A DNA stretch of 64,000 bases from Streptomyces hyaluromycini (GTDB taxonomy: Bacteria > Actinomycetota > Actinomycetes > Streptomycetales > Streptomycetaceae). The notes under the pieces were generated by a model, which ran no database searches, was not told where the DNA came from, and worked only from the letters and a program-made list of their open reading frames with translations. The position numbers and the translations under genes were made by a program. Within the stretch, counting starts at the first letter, position 1; each line of letters starts with the position of its first letter. Shown here piece by piece: positions 25,800 to 34,166 of this stretch. The stretch is from contig NZ_BCFL01000016.1 in the NCBI RefSeq assembly GCF_002217755.1, positions 850,319-914,318 on the forward strand, written 5' to 3'.

Positions 25800-26333
25800 A
25801 TGAAGTATATTGAGGGATCAGAGCCGGAGGCCCCTCAGCCCCTCGGCGGCGACGCACCCATCGGACAGCTGTTCGCACTTGCGGCACGGCTGTCCGGCAG
25901 CACCTGGGTTCGGCTGCTGAACGAGCGCCTGGGGATCGGATGGACCGCGTTCAACGTCCTTCGCCGGCTCGGCGAGGCGGACGGCCAGACATCGAAGGAG
26001 ATCGCTGCCGCGACCATGGTCGCGGCTTCCACCCTGACCGGCGTCGTCGACACCCTGGAGAAGGACGGGCTGATCGAGCGGCGCCGCTCGGAGGTCGACC
26101 GAAGAGTGGTCCGGCTCCATCTGACCGAAGCCGGGCGGCAGCGCCTGTCGGTGTCCGACGCCGAGTTGTCCCGTGTCTTCGAGGGGTTCTTCGACCACGT
26201 CGACCCGGCCGACGAGCCGGTCGTCCGCCGCTTCCTGCGTACCGCAGTGGAGCGCTTCTCCACCGAACTCGGCCTCGTGCCACCGACTTCGGCCGACACC
26301 GGCCGCCACACTTCCGGAGCCCCATCGTGCTGA
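25800..26333 (+). CDS. MarR-family transcriptional regulator 2
   Basis: 177 aa from ATG 25800. The winged helix (about residues 30-115) includes KEIAAATMVAASTLTGVVDTLE and the wing EVDRRVVRLHLTEAGRQR. The gene directly precedes, and overlaps, the ABC exporter genes, so it probably represses the exporter until ligand binds. The upstream AT-rich stretch TTGACCCAATATATTT (25764-25779) with GGTACC is a probable promoter/operator. A TTG at 25764 could start a longer form, but it would lie in this control region. Confidence 0.88.
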   Translation: MKYIEGSEPEAPQPLGGDAPIGQLFALAARLSGSTWVRLLNERLGIGWTAFNVLRRLGEADGQTSKEIAAATMVAASTLTGVVDTLEKDGLIERRRSEVDRRVVRLHLTEAGRQRLSVSDAELSRVFEGFFDHVDPADEPVVRRFLRTAVERFSTELGLVPPTSADTGRHTSGAPSC

Positions 26334-28060
26334 TCAGGGTCTTACGAGCCCATCTGCCTCCCCATCGCAAAGCCCTCGCCGCCATCCTGGTACTGCAGTT
26401 GGCGCAGTCGGCGGCGGCCCTCTACCTGCCCACTCTGAACGCCGACCTGATCAACAAGGGTGTGGTGGCGGGAGACACCCCGTACATTCTCCGCACCGGC
26501 GGCTTCATGGTCGCCGTGGCGTTCCTCCAGATCGCCTGTTCCCTGGTCGCCGTGTACTTCGGCGCCACCGTCGCCATGGCCATCGGGCGCGACGTACGGG
26601 CGGAGGTCTTCGACCACGTGCAGACGTTCTCCGCCCGAGAACTTGATCGGTTCGGCGCCTCGTCGCTGATCACCCGTACCACCAACGACGTGCAGCAGGT
26701 GCAGACCGTCGTACTCATGACGCTCACACTCATGGTCGTGGCGCCCTTCACCTGCCTGGGCGGCATCGTGCTGGCGCTGCGGCAGGACGCCGCCAGCTCG
26801 GTCGTCCTGCTCATCGCCGTCCCGATCCTGGCCGCCGCCATCGCCGTGATCGTCAGCAGGCTGAACCCGCAGTTCCGCCTCATGCAGAGCCGTATCGACC
26901 GGGTCACCGGCGTACTGCGGGAGCAGATCACCGGAGCCAGGGTGATCCGGGCCTTCGTCCGCGACCTGCGGGAGCGCCGGCGCTTCGAAGAGGTCAACAC
27001 CGAGGTGTCCGAGGTGAACCTGCGGGTCGGCCGGCTGATGGCGGTGATGTATCCGACGGTCCTGGTGGTGATGAACGGCTCGTCCGTGGCCGTCCTGTGG
27101 TTCGGCGGACACCGCATCGCCTCCGGGGACATGCAGGTCGGGTCCCTGACCGCTTTCCTCACCTATCTGGTGCTGATCCTGATGTCGGTGGTCCAGGCGA
27201 CCTTCATGCTGATGACGATCCCCAGAGCCGAGGTCTGCGCGGAACGTATCGTCGAGGTGCTCGGCACGGAAACCAGCGTCACACCGCCGGCGCAACCCGT
27301 CGCGCCTGCCACCCCCCGTGGCGAACTGGAGCTCACCGACGTGGAGTTCCGCTTCCCCGGCGCCGAACAGCCGGTGCTCAGCGGCATCGACCTGATCGCC
27401 CGCCCCGGCGAGACCACCGCCGTCATCGGGCGCACCGGCAGCGGCAAGAGCACGCTGCTGCGTCTGGTCCCCCGGCTGATCGATGCCACCGCCGGCTGCG
27501 TACGCATCGACGGACTGGATGTCCGCACGCTCGGCCCCGACTCCGTCTCGTCCACGATCGGCCTTGTCCCGCAACGGCCGTACCTCTTCTCGGGCACCGT
27601 CGCCTCCAATCTCCGCTACGGCAAACCCGACGCCACGGACGAGGAACTGTGGCACGCCCTGGAGACCGCGCAGGCCCGCGCGTTCGTCGAGGGCATGCCC
27701 GACGGGCTTCAGTCGGAGATCTCCCAGGGCGGCACCAATGTCTCCGGGGGCCAGCGCCAGCGACTCGCCATCGCCCGCGCTCTGGTCCACCGTCCCCGTA
27801 TCTACCTCTTCGACGACTCCTTCTCCGCACTCGACGCCTCCACCGACGCCGCCCTGCGCGCAGCACTGGCCCGGGAGACGGCCGACTCCGCGATCGTGCT
27901 GGTCGCTCAGCGCATCAGCACCATCCGGGACGCCGACCGCATCGTCATCCTCGACGAGGGGCGCGTCGTCGGCACCGGCACCCACGCCGAGTTGCTCGGC
28001 GGCAACCCGGTCTACCAGGAGATCGTGTCGTCCCAGTTCACCGAGAGCGAGTCCGTCTGA
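26327..28060 (+). CDS. ABC exporter subunit A (degenerate catalytic site)
   Basis: 577 aa half-transporter: six membrane helices in the first ~300 residues, then a nucleotide-binding domain with Walker A GRTGSGKST, signature VSGGQRQRLAIARAL and Walker B IYLFDDSFSALD. The catalytic Glu after Walker B is Asp here, typical of one half of heterodimeric exporters such as BmrCD. It exports hydrophobic compounds, likely the cluster product. The GTG at 26327 overlaps the MarR stop, and codon 6 is TTA (26342-26344), so synthesis may depend on bldA. It is followed by subunit B with a one-base overlap. Confidence 0.92.
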   Translation: MLIRVLRAHLPPHRKALAAILVLQLAQSAAALYLPTLNADLINKGVVAGDTPYILRTGGFMVAVAFLQIACSLVAVYFGATVAMAIGRDVRAEVFDHVQTFSARELDRFGASSLITRTTNDVQQVQTVVLMTLTLMVVAPFTCLGGIVLALRQDAASSVVLLIAVPILAAAIAVIVSRLNPQFRLMQSRIDRVTGVLREQITGARVIRAFVRDLRERRRFEEVNTEVSEVNLRVGRLMAVMYPTVLVVMNGSSVAVLWFGGHRIASGDMQVGSLTAFLTYLVLILMSVVQATFMLMTIPRAEVCAERIVEVLGTETSVTPPAQPVAPATPRGELELTDVEFRFPGAEQPVLSGIDLIARPGETTAVIGRTGSGKSTLLRLVPRLIDATAGCVRIDGLDVRTLGPDSVSSTIGLVPQRPYLFSGTVASNLRYGKPDATDEELWHALETAQARAFVEGMPDGLQSEISQGGTNVSGGQRQRLAIARALVHRPRIYLFDDSFSALDASTDAALRAALARETADSAIVLVAQRISTIRDADRIVILDEGRVVGTGTHAELLGGNPVYQEIVSSQFTESESV

Positions 28061-30030
28061 TGAGCAGTCCCCCAACCTCCGGTCGGCCCCCCGCGCGGGA
28101 GAGCACCCCCCGGCCCGGCGGATCCGGTGGCCACGGCCGCGGCCGGTCCCGGCCGGCCGACGACTTCTGGGGCACCGGCCGCCGGCTGCTCGCCGTGCTC
28201 CGTCCCGAACGAGCGCTGATGACCGCCACGCTCGCCGTGTGCACCATCAGCGTCGCCCTCTCGGTGATCGGCACGAAGATCCTCGGCCACGCCACGGACG
28301 TCGTCTTCTCCGGAGTCGTCAGCAGCCACCTGCCCTCCGGTACGACCACCGCGGAAGCCATCCGTGCCCTGCGCGCACAGGGCGACGACGCGCAGGCCGA
28401 CGCCATCGCCTCCATGCACGCCGTGCCCGGGGCGGGCATCGACTTCGACCGGGTCGGCGGCGTCCTCCTTCTCGCGGCGGTCATGTACGGCGTCAGCGCC
28501 CTGCTGATCCTCGTCCAGGGGCGTCTCACCGCGGTCATCGTGCAGCGGTCGACCTTCCGCCTGCGAGAGTTCGCCCAGTCGAAGCTGTCACGGCTGCCGC
28601 TCGGCTACTTCGACCGACAGCCGCACGGCGAGGTGCTGAGCCGTGTCACCAACGACATCGACAACGTCAGCCAGACGTTGCAGCAGACCTTCAGCCAGAT
28701 CGTGAACTCCGTTCTCACGGTCGTCGGTGTGCTGACCGTGATGTGCCTGATCTCTCCGTTGCTCGCGCTGGTCGCCGCGGTCACGGTACCGGTCTCCATC
28801 TACGTCGCCGCCGTGATCGGCAAACGGGCCCAGGGCAGGTTCGCCCAGCAGTGGGCCATCACCGGCCGGCTCAACGGTCACGTCGAGGAGATGTACACGG
28901 GCCATGACCTGGTGAAGGTCTTCGGGCGGCAGAAGGAGGCGGCTGTCACCTTCAAGGAGCACAACGACGCCCTCTACGCGGTGAGTGCCAAGGCCCAGTT
29001 CGTCTCCGGGACGATGCAGCCCGCGATGCTCTTCATCGGCAACCTCAACTACGTGCTGATCGCCGTGCTGGGCGGTCTGCGCATCGCCGCCGGCGGTCTG
29101 TCCATCGGCGACGTGCAGGCCTTCATGCAGTACTCCCGCCAGTTCAGCGCTCCCCTCACCCAGATGGCGAGCATGGCCGGCGTGATCCAGTCCGGCGTCG
29201 CCTCCGCCGAACGCGTCTTCGCCTTCCTCGACGAACCCGAGCTGGCTCCCGATCCGGCCGCACCCGCGCGCCCGGATCGGGTGGACGGACGCATCCGGTT
29301 CGAGAGCGTCAGCTTCGGCTACACACCTGAGACTCCGCTGATCGAGGACCTCTCGCTCGCGGTCGAACCAGGCCGGACGGTAGCCATCGTCGGCCCCACC
29401 GGGGCGGGCAAGACCACTCTGGTCAACCTGCTCATGCGGTTCTACGAGGTCACCGCGGGACGCATCACCCTGGACGGGGTGGACATCGCCACCATGTCCC
29501 GGGACGACCTGCGCTCGAACTTCGGCATGGTGCTCCAGGACACCTGGCTGTTCGGCGGGACAATCGCGGAGAACATCGCCTACGGGGGAACGGACCCGAC
29601 TCACGAGCAGGTCGTCGAGGCAGCCATGGCCACCCATGTCGACCACTTCGTGCGTACTCTCCCGGATGGCTACGACACCGTTCTGGGCGAGGGTACGAAC
29701 AGTGTCAGCGTCGGTGAGAAGCAGCTGATCACCATCGCCCGAGCCTTCCTCTCGGATCCGGCCGTCCTGATCCTCGACGAGGCGACCAGCTCGGTGGACA
29801 CTCGCACCGAGCTCCTGATCCAGAACGCCATGCACTCATTACGCCAGGGCAGGACCAGCTTCGTCATCGCCCACCGGCTCTCCACCATCCGGGACGCCGA
29901 CGTGATCCTGGTGATGGATTCCGGCAGGATCGTGGAGCAGGGCAGCCACACCGAACTGCTGGCCGCCCGTGGCGCCTACGCCCGCCTGTACGCGGCACAG
30001 TTCAGCCAGGCACTCGCGGAGGTCGACTGA
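28060..30030 (+). CDS. ABC exporter subunit B (canonical Walker B)
   Basis: 656 aa half-transporter with a longer N-terminal region and a membrane domain including an extra extracellular loop (about residues 85-130). The nucleotide-binding domain has Walker A GPTGAGKTT, Walker B VLILDEATSSVD with the catalytic Glu, and a deviant signature NSVSVGEKQLITIARAF in place of LSGGQ. The pattern complements subunit A, so the pair should have one consensus and one degenerate ATP site. It has a TTA codon at 29839-29841. The start overlaps the stop of subunit A (TGATG). A strong hairpin follows 20 bp after the stop. Confidence 0.92.
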   Translation: MSSPPTSGRPPARESTPRPGGSGGHGRGRSRPADDFWGTGRRLLAVLRPERALMTATLAVCTISVALSVIGTKILGHATDVVFSGVVSSHLPSGTTTAEAIRALRAQGDDAQADAIASMHAVPGAGIDFDRVGGVLLLAAVMYGVSALLILVQGRLTAVIVQRSTFRLREFAQSKLSRLPLGYFDRQPHGEVLSRVTNDIDNVSQTLQQTFSQIVNSVLTVVGVLTVMCLISPLLALVAAVTVPVSIYVAAVIGKRAQGRFAQQWAITGRLNGHVEEMYTGHDLVKVFGRQKEAAVTFKEHNDALYAVSAKAQFVSGTMQPAMLFIGNLNYVLIAVLGGLRIAAGGLSIGDVQAFMQYSRQFSAPLTQMASMAGVIQSGVASAERVFAFLDEPELAPDPAAPARPDRVDGRIRFESVSFGYTPETPLIEDLSLAVEPGRTVAIVGPTGAGKTTLVNLLMRFYEVTAGRITLDGVDIATMSRDDLRSNFGMVLQDTWLFGGTIAENIAYGGTDPTHEQVVEAAMATHVDHFVRTLPDGYDTVLGEGTNSVSVGEKQLITIARAFLSDPAVLILDEATSSVDTRTELLIQNAMHSLRQGRTSFVIAHRLSTIRDADVILVMDSGRIVEQGSHTELLAARGAYARLYAAQFSQALAEVD

Positions 30031-30050
30031 CGGCTCCCACGCGGACCCGG

Positions 30051-30097
30051 ACGGACCACGGGACCACGGCCGCACCGGCCGTGGTCCCGTGGTCCGT
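30051..30097. terminator. Long bidirectional terminator hairpin
   Basis: A perfect 22-bp stem: 30051-30072 (starting ACGGACCACGGG) pairs with 30076-30097 around the 3-base loop CAC. It lies between the convergent ABC and SnoaL genes and should insulate both. Confidence 0.85.
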
Positions 30098-30106
30098 CCC
30101 CTGGGC

Positions 30107-31030
30107 TCAGGCACCCGGAAGCGGACGCACCGGGATACCGGCGTCCTGCAGCCCGGAGTAGTCCACGACCTCCCAGTGCTCCGCGACCTTCCCGTCGACC
30201 AGGCGGAACTGGTCGGAGGTACGCATCAGCAGTCGGCGTCCCGTCGGTGTCCGTCCGCGTGACGTACCGGTGAAGTGCCCACGCCAGGTGGCGAACACCA
30301 TCACCTTGTCCCTGTCGGCGAGCAGATGGTCCACGGTGGCGGTCAGGTCGGGAAACGCGGCGAAGTTCCCGGCGAAGTACTCCTTGAACGCCTCGACTCC
30401 GTGCGGAACGGCGGGCATCTGCGCATTGTGGTGCAGGTAATCCCGTTCGTAGTAGGCCCCCGCCCGATCCAGCCGGTGCTCGGTCATCACCTCCCGGTAG
30501 GCGCTCAACACGGTGGCCGAGTTCGCCCGCTCGAGAGCGCTGTGCGTCCCGAGCAGCCTCGGCTCCTGCGGCCCAGGCCCCTGTAAGGGCAGCGCGCCGA
30601 ACATCCTGAGGACGGAGTAGTCCACGACGGCCCAGTGCTCGGCGACGCGGCCCGCCTCCATCCGGAAGAGTTCGCTGGTACGCAGTTCCAGCTTCCGGCC
30701 GCTGGCGCACTGCCCGGCGAAACTGCCGGTGTGCTGCCCCTCCCAGGTCATGAACGCCATGACGCGGTCACCGTCGGCGAGCAGGGCGTCCACGGCCACC
30801 GAAAGATCCGGAAAACCGTGTGTCAGTTCACTCCAGAACCTGCTCAGACCCTCGTGTCCAGGGGCGACCCGTGGGTCATGCTCCTGATGACCCTCCCTGT
30901 AGTAGTGGTCGAGCCGGTCGAAGCGATGGCCGTTGTACACGTCGTCAACAAGTCGCAGGACCGGATCGACCTCTCCTTTGTGGTCTGCTCCGTCATTTGA
31001 TGAGACGCCGAAGCTGTCTACATGAGTCAC
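30107..31030 (-). CDS. Tandem SnoaL-like cyclase/hydroxylase fold protein
   Basis: 307 aa made of two SnoaL-like domains, about residues 20-150 and 170-300. Each has the pattern of a helix, an FPDLS/TVDxLLADxD strand pair and GRVAEHWAVVDY or GKVAEHWEVVDY near its end. SnoaL proteins close the last ring of anthracyclines; related forms are hydratases or hydroxylases. Most are single-domain, so a fused pair suggests a pseudo-dimer. The start GTG 31030 has GGGAG about eight bases upstream; GTG 31054 is an alternative. It is the last recognisable pathway-type gene before the recombination scar at 31.3-31.5 kb. Confidence 0.85.
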   Translation of the reverse strand: MTHVDSFGVSSNDGADHKGEVDPVLRLVDDVYNGHRFDRLDHYYREGHQEHDPRVAPGHEGLSRFWSELTHGFPDLSVAVDALLADGDRVMAFMTWEGQHTGSFAGQCASGRKLELRTSELFRMEAGRVAEHWAVVDYSVLRMFGALPLQGPGPQEPRLLGTHSALERANSATVLSAYREVMTEHRLDRAGAYYERDYLHHNAQMPAVPHGVEAFKEYFAGNFAAFPDLTATVDHLLADRDKVMVFATWRGHFTGTSRGRTPTGRRLLMRTSDQFRLVDGKVAEHWEVVDYSGLQDAGIPVRPLPGA

Positions 31031-31259
31031 TCTGGCTCCCGCCCTCGTCGACACCAGCGTGCGCCAAGCTCACAGTGGTCCTCTGGAGACATGCTCGAGT
31101 CGCCCTGTGGCCGGTCGCGTCCCGCCGGGTGGTGCGGGCACCGGCCGAGCCGATTCGGTTCCGGAGCGGGGAACCGGCGGTCGGCTCCGGTCAACGTCGA
31201 CCAGGCACTTGATTCCCGGCTCCGGCCCTGCCGCCGGCGTCTGCTGTGCGCCGCGATCC

Positions 31260-31493
31260 TCATCTGCGTACGGGCGGAGGATCGCTTGACGCAGGAGGCC
31301 GGGTCACGTGTTCGCAGGGTCCGCCGACACGGCGTTCACCCCGTCGCGACCTGCGCTCATCACGAAGAGGTGCCTCACTCGGAAGCAGCTGTCCGTAGAT
31401 GTCGATCGTGGTCTTGATCGACTGATGGCCCGGCCGGCGCGAGACCTCGTGGATCGGCACACCGTGAGCCAAGGCGATCGAGGCGAAGAAGTG
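31260..31493 (-). pseudogene. Tyrosine recombinase (phage-type integrase), C-terminal remnant
   Basis: The minus strand keeps the last 77 codons of a tyrosine recombinase: HFFASIALAHGVPIHEVS, then GHQSIKTTIDIYGQLLPSE, with the box II-type GH and the nucleophilic Tyr of the TTxDIY motif. The normal LGH is PGH. Upstream of position 31493 the frame continues into sequence that is antisense to the DUF1906 gene, so the N-terminal core and catalytic Arg are gone. It marks an old integration or recombination event at the right end of the cluster. Confidence 0.8.
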
Positions 31494-32681
31494 TGCGTCG
31501 TCTGCGTCGAGCACGCCATCGACGCGACCGACGCGGATATCACCAGCGCGATCATCCCGCACTTCCAAGGCGTTCGTGACGGAATCGGCGCGATGGGCAG
31601 CCAGTACGCGATCGGTGTGTACGGGTGCCGCAACACCTGCATCCGCCTCGAAGCCGAGGGTCTCACCACCCGGAGCTTCGTCAGCGGCATGTCGACCGGC
31701 TACAGCGGCAATCTCGGCTACCCGCTCCCGGACAACTGGGCCTTCGACCAGATCAAGGATTTCACGCCGGCCGCCGGCACCAGCGGCGCAGTGGAGATCG
31801 ACAACGACATCGCCTCCGGCCGGGATCCGGGCATCGACAGCGTGACCCGGCCGCGCGACCCCAACGACGCCTTCTACACCTACCTGATCCGGCTCGAAGC
31901 CAGGGCCGGCCAGTGGATCGACCAGGGGCACACCGACCGGTCCGCACCCGAACTGGTCGCGCAGTACCTCCGAGCACGTGACGGGCTCTACAAGTTCACG
32001 GGTGCCGACACCACCTTCGGCTCGCTCGACCAGGATTTCGTCAACTTCGTGAACGGCTATCCCGACGAGCCGTTCGCGGGCCCGCTGCGCGACCCCGGCC
32101 TGCTGTGGGATTCCGACGTCGATCACTTCGGTGCGTCTTTCGGCGCCGTCCTCACCACCGGTCTTGATGACGACCTCACATCGGCCAGCCTGGCGGACTT
32201 CGGGAGCTGGGGCGGCGATCTCGTCAGCGTGCTGGGGCAGTTCCACCAGAGCGGGCTGTCCGACGACCAGGCATACGATTTCGCCGCCGGTTTGATCGCC
32301 GGCAAGGCCGACGGCACGTACTTCTCGCTCGGCGACGTCCTCGCCGATATCGACGCACGGGTCCTGGGCCACGCCGCCCTGCAGGATTCCGGCCAAACGC
32401 TGTCCGCGGCATTCCAGGCGAACTACGCGTCGCCTGCCGCTTCCGTCGCGCGGCGCAAGGCGTTCTACGCGCTCCGGTTCGGCAGTTCGACCGACACATT
32501 GGGATCGGCGGCCGTGAGTGCGATGGTCCGCGGCACCGCCGAGACGGCCGCCATCCGAGCAGCCTTCTGGTTCGATCAGTTCGGATCGGTGACCTGCCCC
32601 TCTCCTGAGTTCATGTCCGCCGACGCACTGGGCGGTGTGGCGACGGCATTCCGCGACGCCATCCTCCAGTACTGCTCATGA
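31494..32681 (+). pseudogene. DUF1906 (Rv2525c-like glycoside-hydrolase-fold) gene, 5' truncated
   Basis: Reading from about 31500, the protein begins inside a DUF1906 domain (IDATDADITSAIIPHFQG, then YAIGVYGCRNTC and the AFDQIKDF and EIDNDIASG segments). DUF1906 proteins are usually secreted and adopt a TIM-barrel fold that may act on cell-wall glycans. The first part of the domain and any signal peptide are missing; the frame upstream is the antisense of a recombinase gene. A GTG at 31491 could allow a cytoplasmic product. A helical C-terminal region of about 200 residues of unknown role follows. The stop overlaps the next start (ATGA). Confidence 0.72.
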
Positions 32682-33519
32682 CGAATCGAGTACGTGACAT
32701 GAACGACCCGAAGGACACCCGTCGGCAGGTCCTGGCTCTCGGAGGTCTGACACTGGGCGTCGCCGCCGTCACCGTCGTCGGCCTCGGAGGCCCTGCACGG
32801 GCCGATTCCGCCGCCGATGTGGCGCTGCTGCCGGTCGGGGCGAGCCCGGTCTCGGTCCTTTCGGGCGTCGGTGTCCAACCGGCAGCGTTCCCAAGACAGT
32901 TGGCTGTGCAGGTCCAGCACACGGGCGCGGATCTTCCGGCCGGGACCGAAGTGGCCGTCACCTACGACCCTCGGCTCTACTCCCCGCTGCCCGCCGCGGT
33001 GGCCACCATCGACGACCGTCGGCTGCGCACGACGAGCACGATCACCACCGACCCCAGGACGACGCTCGCGACCTGCACGGTCACCCAGTCCGAAACCGTC
33101 GCCGCGGGCAGTGATCCGGTGGTCGCCGTGGGAACCGCGTACCCCGTGCTCTATCCACGCGACCTGGACCGGGCCCGGCCCCTGCCGCCGCGTCCTTCTC
33201 CGTCGCGCTGGACCCCCAGATCGTGAGCGACGTCAAAGTCGCCACCGCCCGGCTCAATCACAAGGTGCACGACTCCGGTGTACGACTCCTTTCGCGTGCC
33301 CGGACCGCGTCGTTGTTCGAAACCCACTGGAGCACAACGGTGAAGCTCAAGTCCGGTGACCGGCTCGATCTGGGCCTGGAGGTGGCGACACGGAAGCCGG
33401 CGGGCGACCTGTCGGCCATCAAGCACCCCTTGGTAGGGCTGATCGACATGGTCAACCACGGCACCCAACGGCAGACCGGCCAGAACTCGATGTCGCGGAC
33501 CGATGCAGTGTGGCAATGA
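32678..33519 (+). pseudogene. Tat-signal secreted protein gene interrupted by a frameshift
   Basis: The first frame (32678-33226) begins with a twin-arginine signal peptide (TRRQVLALGGLTLGVAAVTV, cleavage after GPARA) and continues as a beta-rich domain with VAVTYDPRLYSPLPAAVATI. Around 33165-33180, in a run of G and C, the coding frame shifts: the continuation (PAAASFSVALDPQ, then VATARLNHKV) is in the frame that ends at 33519. Either the gene is broken or one base in the GC run is miscalled. The family is not recognised. It sits between the truncated DUF1906 gene and a membrane-protein gene, with ATGA overlaps on both sides, as in an intact operon ancestor. Confidence 0.65.
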
Positions 33520-34166
33520 TCAGTGGCTATGTGTGGACCCTGCCGGCGGTGACCATCGTCGGCTGGATCCTGTCGTGGTGGGGAACACGGCGGATCCGGT
33601 GGTGTCTGCTGTCCGCCGCGACCGTCATCTCCGTGTCCTGCCTCGTCATCGGGGACCGTGACAAGGGGCCGCAGATCAGCCCGGGAACCATCGGCTGCTC
33701 GCCGGCCCTCAATTGCATGGACTGGCGTGGGATCTACTGGCTGGAGGCCGGACTGATCGGCTTCGTATGCCGCCACCCTCCGCCGCACCGGCCGCGACCA
33801 CCAGCGCCCCCTACGAGCCTCCGGGTCCTGGACGGGGGTGTTCAGGCCGAGAGGGTGCCGCTCGGTCGACACGGAGTCCCCGTCCGACTGACAGGTGCTG
33901 AGCATGCGCTGCTGCCGCGACGAACCGACGGTCGGCGGTGGTGCAAGGAGGACGGTGGTCAGGGCGTGACTTCCGGGTGGTGTCCTCACTTCGGGGAGTT
34001 CGCCGCGGCGGGCGGGGATGAGGAGGGCGGGTTCGGGGGCTCCGTGAGGTGTTGGGTGCCGCCCGGACCGGTGCAGGCGTGCACCCCGGAGGTAAGCTGG
34101 ACACAGGCTTTGGCCGTTGAGGGGCTGGGGGCAGCGACCATCGCGGTGAACGTGTCTGTGTCGTAG
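33516..34166 (+). CDS. Small membrane protein with probable run-on tail
   Basis: ATG 33516 overlaps the preceding stop (ATGA). Residues 1-~85 look real: two hydrophobic segments (WTLPAVTIVGWILSWWG and CLLSAATVISVSCLVIG) and YWLEAGLIGFVC. From about 33770 onward the protein turns into a Pro/Arg-rich low-complexity tail, and its last 180 bp are antisense to the XRE-DUF2690 gene. The C-terminus is probably not native, and a frameshift or deletion near 33770 is likely. Between 33780 and 33985 I see no other gene. Confidence 0.45.
   Translation: MISGYVWTLPAVTIVGWILSWWGTRRIRWCLLSAATVISVSCLVIGDRDKGPQISPGTIGCSPALNCMDWRGIYWLEAGLIGFVCRHPPPHRPRPPAPPTSLRVLDGGVQAERVPLGRHGVPVRLTGAEHALLPRRTDGRRWCKEDGGQGVTSGWCPHFGEFAAAGGDEEGGFGGSVRCWVPPGPVQACTPEVSWTQALAVEGLGAATIAVNVSVS

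Noticed and set aside
26342..28075. 577-residue minus-strand ORF
   Set aside because: Antisense to an ABC transporter gene and made of Asp/Gly/His-rich low-complexity sequence.
31308..31490. N-terminal part of the ORF that continues into the DUF1906 gene
   Set aside because: It is the antisense of a recombinase C-terminus and does not resemble any DUF1906 N-terminus.
33785..34166. C-terminal 125 residues of the small membrane protein ORF
   Set aside because: Low-complexity run-on sequence, partly antisense to the XRE-DUF2690 gene; probably not part of the native protein.
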